Assembly: GCF_025717535.1 (NCBI RefSeq)
Contig: NZ_JAJIRO010000004.1
Span: 62,001 to 126,000, forward strand
Length of the DNA: 64,000 nucleotides
Direction of reading: 5' to 3'
From: Paucibacter sp. Y2R2-4
Lineage (GTDB): Bacteria > Pseudomonadota > Gammaproteobacteria > Burkholderiales > Burkholderiaceae_C
The translations under genes were made by a program, and so were the position numbers. Shown piece after piece: positions 1 to 8,503 of the stretch. The number at the start of each line of letters is the position of its first letter. The stretch's first letter is position 1. The notes beneath the pieces were generated by a model. It saw nothing but the letters and a program-made list of their open reading frames with translations, ran no database searches and was not told the DNA's origin.

Positions 1-2
1 TG

Positions 3-1700
3 CTCTACAGCCAGGAGCTGCGCAGCCTGGCCGGCACTGCGGACACCCAGGCCTTGCAGAGCCTGCGCGCCGGCTTCATCAAGGCCTATGTGCTGCTCGG
101 CCTGGTGGCCGGCATTGCCGCGTGGTGGTTGGTGCTGACGCATCAAAGCCGCGAGGTCGCTCAAGAAGAGTCGAACCGCCAAACCGAGGCCTTGATGCGC
201 GAAATCGCCTCGCACCAGCGCACCGACGAAGCGCTGCAAGCCGCGCGGCTCTTGGCCGAGCGCGCCCAAGCCGCGGCGGAAGCCGCCAACCAGGCCAAGA
301 GCCGCTACGTCAGCGCCATCAGCCACGAGCTGCGCACGCCGCTGAACAGCATCTTGGGCTATGCCCAGCTGATGGCCGAAGACCCCACGCAAGACCTGCC
401 CCCCAGGCGCCGCCAGGCGGTGCAAGTAATCAAGCGCAGCGGCGAGCACTTGCTGCAACTGATTGACGGCACGCTGGACCTGGCGCGCATCGAAGCCGGC
501 AAGCTCAGCCTGGAGCTCGCGCCCATGCGCTTTGAAGACTGCCTGCATGAACTGGCCGAGATGTTCGAGCCGCAAGCCGCCGCCAAGGGGCTGCGCTTTC
601 ACTTTGAGCCGCAGGGCGAATTGCCCACTTGCGTGCGGGCCGACGAGCGGCGCCTGCGTCAGATCCTCATCAATCTGATTGGCAATGCGCTCAAGTTCAC
701 GCAGCAGGGCGCGGTGCGCCTGCGGGTGCGCCATGCGCGCGAGATGGCCTGGATTGAGGTGCAAGACAGCGGCCCCGGCATGAGCGAAGCCGACTTGGCG
801 CGCATCTTCGAACCCTTCACTCGCGGCAGCGCGTCGGGCGAAGCCACGAGAGAGGTCGCCAGAGAAGCCGGTACCGGCTTGGGCCTGAGCATTGCCAAGA
901 TGCTGGCCGCGCTGATGGGGGGTGAGCTGACGGTGCGCAGCCGCTTGGGCGAGGGCTCAACGTTCACCGTCAAGCTCTTCTTGCCGGCCATCGCCGAGTC
1001 CGGCCTGCCGCATGCTCAAGCCCGCGCCATCCATCGTCCATTGCCCCGTTTGGGCTATGCCGGGGCGCGCCGCACCGTGCTCTTGGTCGATAACGAAGAA
1101 GCTGATCGGCAGCTGCTGCAAGAACTGCTGCAACCCTTGGGCTTTGAGCTGCATTGCGCCGCCAGTGGTCATGACGCTTTGGACCTGCTGGTAAGCGCCG
1201 GCCTGCGCCCCGATGCTGTGCTGATGGACCTGGCCATGCCCGGCATTGACGGCTGGGAGACGCTGCGCCGACTGCAAGCACTGGCGTTGAAGCCCGCCCC
1301 AAAGGTCGCCATTGTTTCGGCCAATGCGTTTGAGAAAGGCCAAGACAACACGGCCGGCATCCGCGCGGCCGACTTCATCACCAAGCCGGTTCGGCATGCC
1401 GAGTTGCTGGATTGGTTGGGCCAGGCTTTGCAACTGCAATGGCTGAGCGGCACGCCCGAGCCCGCGTCCCGGCCTCAGGAGGCGAGCCCAGCGGCAAGCG
1501 TCGCTCTGCCGGCCGAGCATCTGCCCGCCCTGCGCGAGGCTGTACAGCTGGGCTTTTACCGCGGTGTCTTGAACCAGCTCGACGCCATGGCTCGCCTGGC
1601 GCCAGAGAGCCAGCTCTTCATCGAGCAGTTGCGAGGTATGGCCGCGCAGTTTCAGTTTGAAGCCATGGAACAGTTGTTGAGCGAGGCCCCAAGCATATGA
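3..1700 (+). CDS. Hybrid sensor histidine kinase, 5' partial
   Basis: This membrane-bound kinase autophosphorylates on histidine and passes the phosphate to an attached receiver. The frame is open from the first complete codon and there is no convincing start, so the sensory N-terminus lies outside the window. Visible in order are one transmembrane helix (about 84-143), a coiled-coil linker, a HisKA domain with motif SHELRTPLN (His codon 324-326), a HATPase domain with DSGPGM and GTGLGLSIAK, and a receiver whose phospho-acceptor Asp lies in LMDLAMPG (codon 1227-1229). The stop overlaps the start of the next gene by 4 bases (ATGA), so the two are probably translationally coupled and form one signalling pair. 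A 7TMR-DISM-type sensor is plausible from the architecture but cannot be seen here. Confidence 0.93.
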   Translation, partial: LYSQELRSLAGTADTQALQSLRAGFIKAYVLLGLVAGIAAWWLVLTHQSREVAQEESNRQTEALMREIASHQRTDEALQAARLLAERAQAAAEAANQAKSRYVSAISHELRTPLNSILGYAQLMAEDPTQDLPPRRRQAVQVIKRSGEHLLQLIDGTLDLARIEAGKLSLELAPMRFEDCLHELAEMFEPQAAAKGLRFHFEPQGELPTCVRADERRLRQILINLIGNALKFTQQGAVRLRVRHAREMAWIEVQDSGPGMSEADLARIFEPFTRGSASGEATREVAREAGTGLGLSIAKMLAALMGGELTVRSRLGEGSTFTVKLFLPAIAESGLPHAQARAIHRPLPRLGYAGARRTVLLVDNEEADRQLLQELLQPLGFELHCAASGHDALDLLVSAGLRPDAVLMDLAMPGIDGWETLRRLQALALKPAPKVAIVSANAFEKGQDNTAGIRAADFITKPVRHAELLDWLGQALQLQWLSGTPEPASRPQEASPAASVALPAEHLPALREAVQLGFYRGVLNQLDAMARLAPESQLFIEQLRGMAAQFQFEAMEQLLSEAPSI

Positions 1701-2755
1701 ATGCAGGTGTCAAAAACGAGGCGCCGCCTTTCAACGCGAACTCCAGCGCGCACTCCAACGCGCAGTACGGTCCGCAGTTCGCCCGCCAACGTGGCGAGCT
1801 GGTCTTGATCGTCGACGATGTCCCCGACAACCTGAGCCTGCTGCACGATGCGCTGGATGAATCGGGCTACACCGTGCTGGTGGCCACCAACGGCGAGGCC
1901 GCGCTCAAGCGCGCCACGCAGGCCCTGCCCGACATCGTGCTGCTGGACGCAATGATGCCGGGCTTGGACGGCTTTGAGGTGGCGCGTCGCCTGAAGGCCA
2001 ACGCCGCCACGGCGCACATCCCCATCGTTTTCATGACGGGCTTGACCGAGACCGAGCATCTGGTCGCCGCGCTCGACGCCGGCGGGGTGGACTACGTGAC
2101 CAAGCCCATCCGGCCCAAGGAGGTGCTGGCTCGCATGCAAGTGCATATGCGCAGCGCGCGCCAGGCTCAGGGCGCGGTGCAAACGCGGCGGGCGCTGGAC
2201 GCCTTTGGCTACGCGAGCATCACGGTGCGCGCCAGCGATGGCCGGCTGATGTGGCAAACCCCTTTGGCGCGCGAGCTGCTGTTGACCTACTTCGGCAGCG
2301 CCGGCAGCCGCGCGCCCGAGCCGGTGCTGGCCTGGCTGCAGCGCCACCTGCCCGCCGCACGCGATCAACAGCTCGAGCCACCGCGCCTGTATGTCGAGCA
2401 GGGTGCGCGACGTCTGAGTTTTTCACTGCATCAACAGATAGGCAACGAGGCTGAAGGCGAGAACCCCGAGGAGGCTGGCGATTGGCTGATCGTGATGCGC
2501 GAGGTGTCTGATGCCGCCATCATCGAGTCCATGGGCCTGAACTTCCGGCTCACCGCCCGCGAGGCCGAGGTCTTGTACTGGGTCATCAAGGGCAAGATCA
2601 ACCGCGATATTGCCGACATCCTCGGCGCCAGCCCGGCCACGGTCAAAAAGCACCTGGAGCGTGTATTTGCCAAGTTAGGCGTTGAAACCCGCACCGCCGC
2701 CGCCGCCATGGCCATGGGCCGCATCCGGCAATTGCACCCGCAGTGGGAGCTTTGA
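1697..2755 (+). CDS. Response regulator, receiver plus LuxR-type HTH
   Basis: DNA-binding partner of the preceding hybrid kinase, 352 residues. The receiver domain (about 35-150) carries the acidic pair in LIVDD, the phospho-acceptor Asp84 in VLLDAMMPG and the conserved Lys in TKPIRP. A middle region of about 120 residues has no domain I recognise. The C-terminus (about 285-345) is a LuxR/GerE helix-turn-helix with LTAREAEVLYWVIKGK and SPATVKKHLERVFAKLGV. The start is fixed by the ATGA overlap with the kinase stop. Its targets cannot be read from the sequence. Kinase/LuxR pairs sit beside urea-transport genes in some related bacteria, and the urt operon lies 10 kb downstream, so a role in nitrogen response is possible but unproven. 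Confidence 0.93.
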   Translation: MNAGVKNEAPPFNANSSAHSNAQYGPQFARQRGELVLIVDDVPDNLSLLHDALDESGYTVLVATNGEAALKRATQALPDIVLLDAMMPGLDGFEVARRLKANAATAHIPIVFMTGLTETEHLVAALDAGGVDYVTKPIRPKEVLARMQVHMRSARQAQGAVQTRRALDAFGYASITVRASDGRLMWQTPLARELLLTYFGSAGSRAPEPVLAWLQRHLPAARDQQLEPPRLYVEQGARRLSFSLHQQIGNEAEGENPEEAGDWLIVMREVSDAAIIESMGLNFRLTAREAEVLYWVIKGKINRDIADILGASPATVKKHLERVFAKLGVETRTAAAAMAMGRIRQLHPQWEL

Positions 2756-2783
2756 GCGACTGTCAGTTCAACAATTCAAAGGT

Positions 2784-3158
2784 TCAGAAGCTCAAACGAC
2801 CGAGCCACATGTCGCGGTACATCACCCAGTCGCCCATCAAGCTGTACAAAGGGCGGCTGAAGGAAGCCGGCTTGTTGTGCTCAAAGCCAAAGTGCCCCCA
2901 CCATGCGAAGCCATAGCCCAACAAAGGGCAGAGCCAGCACAAGGCCCACACGCCCGTCACCGCCGCCGCGACCAGACAAAGCAAGACCAGGCTGGACCCG
3001 ATGAAGTGCATGCGACGGCAGCGACGGTCGCTATGCTCCCCCAGGTAGAAGGGGTAGAACTCAGCGAAGCTGCGAAGCTCGCGCGGATCTACTCGACCAG
3101 CAGCGGCGGAGGCATCGTCCGTCGTGGCCGGTACTGCGTCTTGCTTGCTGCTGTGCAT
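2784..3158 (-). CDS. DUF962 (Mpo1-like) membrane protein
   Basis: Small integral membrane protein of the DUF962/YGL010w family, whose yeast member Mpo1 is an Fe-dependent dioxygenase in 2-hydroxy fatty acid degradation. Family marks visible are FAEFYPFYLGEHS, the histidine in RMHFIG, two adjacent hydrophobic helices, and WWGHFGFEHNKPA with clustered histidines likely to bind metal. I chose the ATG at 3158 (124 residues) because AGGAG lies 9 bases upstream. Another in-frame ATG at 3188 would add 10 residues. It converges on the preceding regulator with a 28-base gap and no obvious terminator. The enzymatic role in bacteria is inferred from family membership only. Confidence 0.85.
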   Translation of the reverse strand: MHSSKQDAVPATTDDASAAAGRVDPRELRSFAEFYPFYLGEHSDRRCRRMHFIGSSLVLLCLVAAAVTGVWALCWLCPLLGYGFAWWGHFGFEHNKPASFSRPLYSLMGDWVMYRDMWLGRLSF

Positions 3159-3360
3159 GGATGGTCGCTCCTGTTTTCTTGCAGGCATCTTGCCCCCTGC
3201 CTCATCCCCAAGAAAGCCGTGCCTGCCCTATCCAGGGTATGTCCCGACGCAAATTTGTGCACAGCTGCCCCAGGGTGGTGCTGGCGTGGATGGCATCGAA
3301 AAACACTTAGCGGATCTTCGCCTGTCGGCAGGTGCCGAGCGCCGCCGGGGACGCAATTCC

Positions 3361-3560
3361 GCTCCTGTCCCCCGCCGTCGCCCTTCAGGCGCCGGCTCCT
3401 CCTCTACCTCGCGGAATCACGTCCCCGACGCCACTCGGCAGTTCCACCAATGCGAGTCCGCGTGGAGGTCGCAGGGCCGTGCTGGATCAGGACGCTTGGG
3501 GGCTTTGCGACACGAGGTAAAGGAGGAGCCACGGGCGAAGACCGGGGCGGGGGACTGAGC
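3361..3560. repeat. REP-like paired inverted repeat, copy A
   Basis: Two head-bearing arms in inverted orientation. The right arm (3506-3560) reads CGAGGTAAAGGAGGAG, then an imperfect GC-rich palindrome, then CGGGGGACTGAGC. The left arm (3361-3414) read on the minus strand is GAGGTAGAGGAGGAG, palindrome, CGGGGGACAGGAGC. The same head, palindrome and tail order recurs at 16156-16343. A conserved GGAG-type head 5' of an imperfect palindrome, with arms paired inversely, resembles REP/BIME elements mobilised by RAYT transposases. No RAYT gene is in the window. Confidence 0.7.
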
Positions 3561-3689
3561 TCGGACTCAAGGCGTCCTGAGGATGGCTTGAGCCTAGCGA
3601 AGGGCTGGGCCGCTGGCCCAGACAGGAGCGGCGCAGAGCCTTCAAGTGGCCCGATCTCCGCCAGATCGGAGGTCAACAAAGCACACCAG

Positions 3690-3720
3690 AAAAAAAGCCC
3701 CAAGCTTTTGGCCTGGGGCT
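3690..3720 (-). terminator. Intrinsic terminator on the minus strand
   Basis: Stem AGCCCCA/TGGGGCT (3696-3702 with 3714-3720) is preceded on the plus strand by seven A residues, so read on the minus strand it is a GC-rich hairpin followed by seven U. No recognisable minus-strand gene ends here. The DNA to its right is the LacI gene on the plus strand. Confidence 0.6.
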
Positions 3721-3879
3721 ATGAATCCACCATAGGGACGGTGGAGGAGACAACTGAGTACCTCTTAGCTTTAGCAGCATTCGTGCCAGCTTTAGCTGAG
3801 GCCGCACCGATGTCGCGGCGAAGCATGCTCAAAGTCGGCTCTGAGCTTGCCTTCAAGGGCTGCGGCACAATACAGCCCC

Positions 3880-4953
3880 ATGCCAAAGCGTGAGCCTTCA
3901 TCAGTTTCCAAAGCCGCCAAACCAGACGCGAAGCAAGGTCCCGCAGAGCAGCGGCGTTTGCAGATGGCCGACATCGCTCGATTGGCTGGTGTCTCGATGT
4001 CCACGGTGTCGCGTGCTTTGAGCGGCAGCCCTTTGGTGAACGCCGAGACCCGCCAACGGGTGGCCGAGTTGGCCCGCTCACTGAACTATTCAATCAATCT
4101 CGGCGCGCAGAACCTGCGCTTGCAGAAGAACCGCATCGTCGCCGTGGTCGTGCCCTATGAAGCGGCCTCGCGGCAACACATTTCAGACCCCTTCTTCCTG
4201 GCGCTGGTCGGCAGCATCGCGGATGCCCTAACGGATCAGGGCTACGACATGTTGCTCTCCCGTGTCGACGCCGAGCACCTGGACTTGGCTGCACAGTTCT
4301 ACGACTCGGGCAAGGCGGTCGGCGTGATCATGGTGGGTCAATGGCGCCACCATGATCAACTCAACGCCTTGGCCACACGCCAACTGCCGCTGGTCGTTTG
4401 GGGTGGCGCGCTGCCGCAGCAGCTCTACTGCACCGTCGGGGGCGACAACACCGACGGGGGTCTGCAAGCCACCCGCCATCTGCTGCAACTGGGCCGGCGA
4501 CGCATTGCGTTTCTCGGCGATGCTCAGCTGCCCGAAGTTTGGCTGCGCCGGGAGGGGTATCTGCAAGCCCTGCAAGAAGCCAAGCTGCCAGCCGAACCGG
4601 CGCTCGCCTTGGCCTTGCCTTTTGAACCCAGCGCCGCGCGCACGGCCATCGAGCAATGGCTGCCCGAGGCGCCCGCTTTTGATGCAGTGCTGGCTTGCAG
4701 CGACTTGTTGGCCTTGCAGGCCATTCATTGCTTGCGCGCACGCGGGCAACGTGTGCCGGAGGACGTCGCGGTGGTCGGTTATGACGACATGCCTCTGGCG
4801 GCCTACTGTGACCCGCCACTGAGCACCGTGCACCAGCCGGTAGCCGAAGCCGGAGCCGAACTCGTGGCGGCGCTGATGGCCCAGCTGCGCGGCACGCCCA
4901 GCCCCTCACGCACGCTGGGCGTGAAACTGATCGTCCGCCATAGCACTGGCTGA
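3880..4953 (+). CDS. LacI-family regulator of the sucrose locus
   Basis: Transcriptional repressor of 357 residues. The N-terminal helix-turn-helix (about 29-80) has MADIARLAGVSMSTVSRALS followed by the hinge helix motif. The rest is a periplasmic-binding-protein-like effector domain that ends with DVAVVGYDDMPLAAYCDPPLSTV, typical of the family. I preferred the ATG at 3880, although it has no strong ribosome-binding site. A weak -10-like CACAAT lies only about 9 bases upstream, so a nearly leaderless transcript is possible. A second ATG at 3964 starts right at the HTH. It lies directly upstream of a sugar-uptake operon and next to palindromes of LacI-operator form, including one overlapping its own stop codon. 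Sucrose or a product as effector is inferred from context. Confidence 0.92.
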   Translation: MPKREPSSVSKAAKPDAKQGPAEQRRLQMADIARLAGVSMSTVSRALSGSPLVNAETRQRVAELARSLNYSINLGAQNLRLQKNRIVAVVVPYEAASRQHISDPFFLALVGSIADALTDQGYDMLLSRVDAEHLDLAAQFYDSGKAVGVIMVGQWRHHDQLNALATRQLPLVVWGGALPQQLYCTVGGDNTDGGLQATRHLLQLGRRRIAFLGDAQLPEVWLRREGYLQALQEAKLPAEPALALALPFEPSAARTAIEQWLPEAPAFDAVLACSDLLALQAIHCLRARGQRVPEDVAVVGYDDMPLAAYCDPPLSTVHQPVAEAGAELVAALMAQLRGTPSPSRTLGVKLIVRHSTG

Positions 4954-4966
4954 CGATCGATTGCAA
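4951..4966. promoter_or_regulatory. Partial LacI-type operator at the end of the regulator gene
   Basis: Matches 13 of 16 bases of the palindrome TTGCAATCGATTGCAA found twice 68 bases downstream, with the right half intact. It overlaps the stop codon of the LacI gene. It may be an auxiliary site allowing looping; this is inference. Confidence 0.5.
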
Positions 4967-5018
4967 GAAATTTTTCAGTAACCTTGTAATGCCAATGCAG
5001 ATACGTGTTTCCCCTCGT

Positions 5019-5044
5019 TTGCAATCGATTGCAATCGATTGCAA
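5019..5044. promoter_or_regulatory. Two overlapping perfect LacI-type operators
   Basis: The perfect 16-bp palindrome TTGCAATCGATTGCAA occurs at 5019-5034 and again at 5029-5044, sharing six bases. The central CG pair and A/T-rich arms match LacI-family operators. The right-hand TTGCAA (5029-5034) could also serve as a -35 box, with CAGAAT 18 bases on as a weak -10, so repressor binding would block the promoter of the receptor gene, which starts 140 bases downstream. Confidence 0.8.
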
Positions 5045-5184
5045 TAAGTTTCAGAATGGTGCCCTAGAAGACGGCGGTGGTGCACGATGCCCCAAAAGGC
5101 AACACGCCCACCAGCGGTCTCGACGATCCGCTGGTGACGCCACTTCCCTGAGCGTGACCAGTTCCTCAATAGGAGACAGACGCC

Positions 5185-7470
5185 ATGCGAAACCACCAGC
5201 CCTCTTTCTCACGCCGCCCGACTTTGGCCGCCATCACCCTGGCACTGCTGCAGCTACCCGCCCTGGCCCAGCAAGCTGCGGCTCCCGCGAGCGAGGCCGA
5301 AGCCGCGCAAGACGGCAAGCAAGACAGCCTCAAACTGAATCAAGTGGTGGTGACCGGCAGCTCGGTTCGTACCAGCAAGATGAAGCAAAGCCTCTCGGTC
5401 AGCTCCATGGACAGCGAACAGATCAGCAAAGTAGGCGCGAGCAACGCTGCTGAACTGCTGCGCAGCGTGCCGGGTCTGCGGTCGGAGTCGACCGGCGGTG
5501 AGGGCAATGCCAATATCACCGTGCGCGGAGTGCCCCTATCGGCGGGCGGTTCGCGCTATGTGCAAATGCAAGAGGACGGCCTGCCGGTGCTGCTCTTCGG
5601 TGACATTTCCTTCGGCACGGCCGACCAATTCCTGCGGGCCGACTACAGCACGGCCCGCCTGGAGGTGGTGCGCGGCGGCTCCGCTTCGACCTTGGCCTCC
5701 AACTCACCCGGCGGCATCGTCAACTTCATCAGCAAGACCGGCGCCGGCAAGCCGGCCGGCTCCATCGGCCTAAGCCTGGGACTGGACAACCGGTTGATGC
5801 GCCTCGATGCCGACTACGGCGGCAGCATCGGCAAAGGCACCAGCTTCCATATCGGCGGGTTCCAACGCGTTGGCGAGGGTGGTCGCCCAACCGGCATGAA
5901 CGTGGAAAACGGTGGCCAGATTCGCGCCAAGCTGACACAGAAAATCGACGCCGGCTACCTGAGTGTCAATGTCAAGGCTCTGAACGATCGCACGCCCTCC
6001 TTCATGCCCGTACCAGTCACGGTGGACAAGGGGCAGATCAACACGATTGCAGGCGTCGATCCACGAACGGCCTTCTTCATCACCCCCAGCCTGGCCAAGG
6101 ACACCGGCTACAACAAGGACGGTGGCACCAGCACCAGCAACACCCGCGATGGCCTCAACATCAAGAGCCTGGCTTTTGGCTTCGAGGCTGGCCTGGATCT
6201 GGGCCAGGGATTCAGTGTGGAGGAGAAATTCCGCCGGGCAAGCAACTCGGGCCGCTTCATTGCGCTGTTCCCGGCTGACAACGGCAACAATGGTGCAGAC
6301 AAGTCCTTCACCGGCACACTCTTCAACACCTCGCTGGACAACTTTGACAACACCTTCAATGACCTGAAGCTAAGCAAGGTGATCCAAGGCGAAGGCGTCA
6401 AAACCACCTTGGTCGCTGGCCTCTTCACCGGCGTGCAGAACGTCGCCCAGACTTGGTTCTGGAACCAATACAAACTGAGCATGCAAGGCGTTGGCTCGCA
6501 GGTACTGAATGCTGCCGGCCAGCCCGGCAGCGCTCCGATCGCCGAGGGCTGGACCACCTGGGGCGGCTGCTGCACCCGCAGCTTCGATGTGCAGTACACC
6601 CAGACTTCGCCCTACGCTGCAGCTTCAGTGGAACTGGGCAGCTTGATCCTCGACGGCAGCTTACGCCGCGACGAACAAAAAGCCAGCGGCTACACCTTGT
6701 CGGGCAACAACACGGCCAAGACCTGGGACAGCGCTAGCCAGAAGACCATCAACTATAAAGTGGCACACACGTCCTACTCGCTAGGTGCCAACTACAGCAT
6801 AACGCCCAATCTGGCCGGCTTTGCTCGCGTTAGCAACGGCGTGTCCTTTAGCGCGGACCGGCTGCTTTATGGCAACCCGCTGGACGGATCGGTGCCGATC
6901 AGCGTCAACGAGATCGACCAGGTCGAAGGCGGCGTGAAGTGGCGTCAGAGTGGCCTGAGCCTCTTCGCCACATTGTTCAATGCGCGCACCACCGAAAGCA
7001 ATTTCGAGGTCACCACCCAGAAGTTCAGCGCAAACAAATATGAAGCCAAGGGTCTAGAGCTGGAAGCCGCCTACAGCTGGGGAGACTTCAGCATCAGCGG
7101 CGGCGCCACCTTCACCAACGCCAAGATCAAGGCCTCGAACGACGCCGCCATCGTCGGCAAGAAGCCGCGCCGTCAGGCCAGCTTCGTCTACCAGCTGGCA
7201 CCCAGCGTGATGCTGGGCCAGATCGAGGTGGGCGCCGCCCTGGTCGGCTCGGGCAAGTCCTACGGTGACGATGCCAACACCATCACCATGAAGGGCTACA
7301 CCCTGATCAATGCCTTTGTGAATGTACCCTTGGGTGACAAGGCCCAGCTCTCGCTCTCGGCCAACAATCTGTTCAACACCTTGGCCTACACCGAGATCGA
7401 GGGCGACGGCCATGCCGCACGCGCCTTCAACGGCCGCAGCCTGCGCGCCACGCTGAAGTACAACTTCTGA
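5185..7470 (+). CDS. TonB-dependent receptor, probably for sucrose
   Basis: Outer-membrane active transporter of 761 residues. A signal peptide (about 1-29, ending ALAQ) is followed by a TonB-box-like stretch LNQVVVTGSS (about 51-60), a plug domain with NAAELLRSVPGLR and RLEVVRGGSASTLASNSPGGIVNFISK, and a beta-barrel ending in the expected C-terminal phenylalanine (KYNF). There is no N-terminal STN signalling extension, so it should act only in transport. The ATG is preceded by AGGAG. It is the first gene after the paired operators and is followed 13 bases later by a sugar kinase. Similar receptors in Xanthomonas-type sucrose loci bring sucrose across the outer membrane; the substrate here is inferred from the neighbouring sucrose phosphorylase. 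Confidence 0.93.
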   Translation: MRNHQPSFSRRPTLAAITLALLQLPALAQQAAAPASEAEAAQDGKQDSLKLNQVVVTGSSVRTSKMKQSLSVSSMDSEQISKVGASNAAELLRSVPGLRSESTGGEGNANITVRGVPLSAGGSRYVQMQEDGLPVLLFGDISFGTADQFLRADYSTARLEVVRGGSASTLASNSPGGIVNFISKTGAGKPAGSIGLSLGLDNRLMRLDADYGGSIGKGTSFHIGGFQRVGEGGRPTGMNVENGGQIRAKLTQKIDAGYLSVNVKALNDRTPSFMPVPVTVDKGQINTIAGVDPRTAFFITPSLAKDTGYNKDGGTSTSNTRDGLNIKSLAFGFEAGLDLGQGFSVEEKFRRASNSGRFIALFPADNGNNGADKSFTGTLFNTSLDNFDNTFNDLKLSKVIQGEGVKTTLVAGLFTGVQNVAQTWFWNQYKLSMQGVGSQVLNAAGQPGSAPIAEGWTTWGGCCTRSFDVQYTQTSPYAAASVELGSLILDGSLRRDEQKASGYTLSGNNTAKTWDSASQKTINYKVAHTSYSLGANYSITPNLAGFARVSNGVSFSADRLLYGNPLDGSVPISVNEIDQVEGGVKWRQSGLSLFATLFNARTTESNFEVTTQKFSANKYEAKGLELEAAYSWGDFSISGGATFTNAKIKASNDAAIVGKKPRRQASFVYQLAPSVMLGQIEVGAALVGSGKSYGDDANTITMKGYTLINAFVNVPLGDKAQLSLSANNLFNTLAYTEIEGDGHAARAFNGRSLRATLKYNF

Positions 7471-7483
7471 TCGCGGCGGCCTC

Positions 7484-8503
7484 ATGCACAAGGAGCTGAA
7501 CTCCGCCGTCCTGCTGGTGGGCGAAGCGCTGGTGGACGAGTTCCACGAGCGCCAAATCGCCGGCGGCGCACCCTTCAATGTGGCGCGCTCGCTGGGAGCC
7601 TTGCTGGCCGACGAGGGCGGCGGCTCAGCCCCGGTGTGCCTGGTCAGCCGCATCGGCCATGACGATGTCGGTGGCGCCCTGATCCGTGCCAGCCTGCAAC
7701 GCTTCGGCCTGGCGACCGAGGCGGTGCAGATCGACCCCACGCACGCGACCGGCCGCGTCACCGTCAGCGAGCAGTTCGCCGCCGACGGCAGCCCGGCCGG
7801 CCACAGCTTTCACATCCACACGCCGGCCGCCTGGGACTTCATCGCCTCGGAACCGGCCTTGGCCTCACTGGAAGCCTTGCGACCGCGTTTCTTCTACTTC
7901 GGCACCTTAGCCCAGCGTGGTGCGGTCTCGGGCGCCAGCATCCTGGCCCTGGCCGAGCGCGCCCGCACCCTCGGTTGCACGCGCTACCTGGACCTGAACC
8001 TGCGCGCCGGCACAGACACGCCCCTGCTGGCCGGCACCTCGCTGGCCCAGGCCGACTGGCTCAAGGTCAATGACGAGGAACTGGGCCTGCTGCTGCGTTG
8101 GTTCGGCCGCGCGGGTGATGCGGCACTGAACCCGCTGGACGAGGCCCAAGCCTTGAGCCCCGCGGTGGCGGCGCTGATGCAGCGCTTCGGTCTGCAGCGC
8201 ATGATCCTGACCCGCGGCGGCGCTGGCTATGCCGCCTTTGCCGCGGACGGTGCACTGCTGGCGCAAGGGTCAGGTCTTGCCATCGCCCAATTGGTCGACA
8301 CCGTGGGCGCGGGCGATGCCTTCAGCGCCATGCTGCTAGCCAGCCTGATGCGCGGCGATTCACTGCCGGCCAGCCTGCAATTGGCCAATGGCTACGCCGC
8401 AGCCCTATGTGGCGAGCGCGGCCCCATGCCCGAGGACGATGCATTCTTCCTGCCATGGCGACAGGCCCTGCAGCAACAAACGCTGAAGGAAAACGGCTCA
8501 TGA
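7484..8503 (+). CDS. PfkB-family sugar kinase, probable fructokinase
   Basis: Cytoplasmic ATP-dependent sugar kinase of 339 residues in the ribokinase/PfkB fold. The N-terminal substrate motif GGAPFNVARSLGAL and the C-terminal signature DTVGAGDAFSA are present, with Asp278 as the catalytic base. Context points to phosphorylating the fructose released by sucrose phosphorylase at the end of the operon. The start has only a weak ribosome-binding site and lies 13 bases after the receptor stop. The stop overlaps the next start by 4 bases (ATGA). Fructose specificity is inferred; ribokinase- or ketogluconate-type relatives share the same motifs. Confidence 0.9.
   Translation: MHKELNSAVLLVGEALVDEFHERQIAGGAPFNVARSLGALLADEGGGSAPVCLVSRIGHDDVGGALIRASLQRFGLATEAVQIDPTHATGRVTVSEQFAADGSPAGHSFHIHTPAAWDFIASEPALASLEALRPRFFYFGTLAQRGAVSGASILALAERARTLGCTRYLDLNLRAGTDTPLLAGTSLAQADWLKVNDEELGLLLRWFGRAGDAALNPLDEAQALSPAVAALMQRFGLQRMILTRGGAGYAAFAADGALLAQGSGLAIAQLVDTVGAGDAFSAMLLASLMRGDSLPASLQLANGYAAALCGERGPMPEDDAFFLPWRQALQQQTLKENGS

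Larger units (their letters stand above)
3159..3879. other. Long intergenic region left of the LacI gene
   Basis: About 720 bases without a convincing gene. It holds a REP-like paired repeat (3361-3560), a perfect 7-bp stem hairpin at 3651-3669 (CCGATCT/AGATCGG, loop ccgcc) and a minus-strand terminator (3690-3720). Long open frames crossing it lack a ribosome-binding site and recognisable domains. Confidence 0.6.

Noticed and set aside
2682-3893. 403-residue plus-strand frame
   Set aside because: It overlaps the DUF962 gene in antisense and then non-coding repeat DNA; the product is compositionally random.
3719-4093. 124-residue minus-strand frame ending at the terminator
   Set aside because: It is mostly antisense to the LacI HTH region, with no Shine-Dalgarno or domain. 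Only the terminator itself is kept as a finding.
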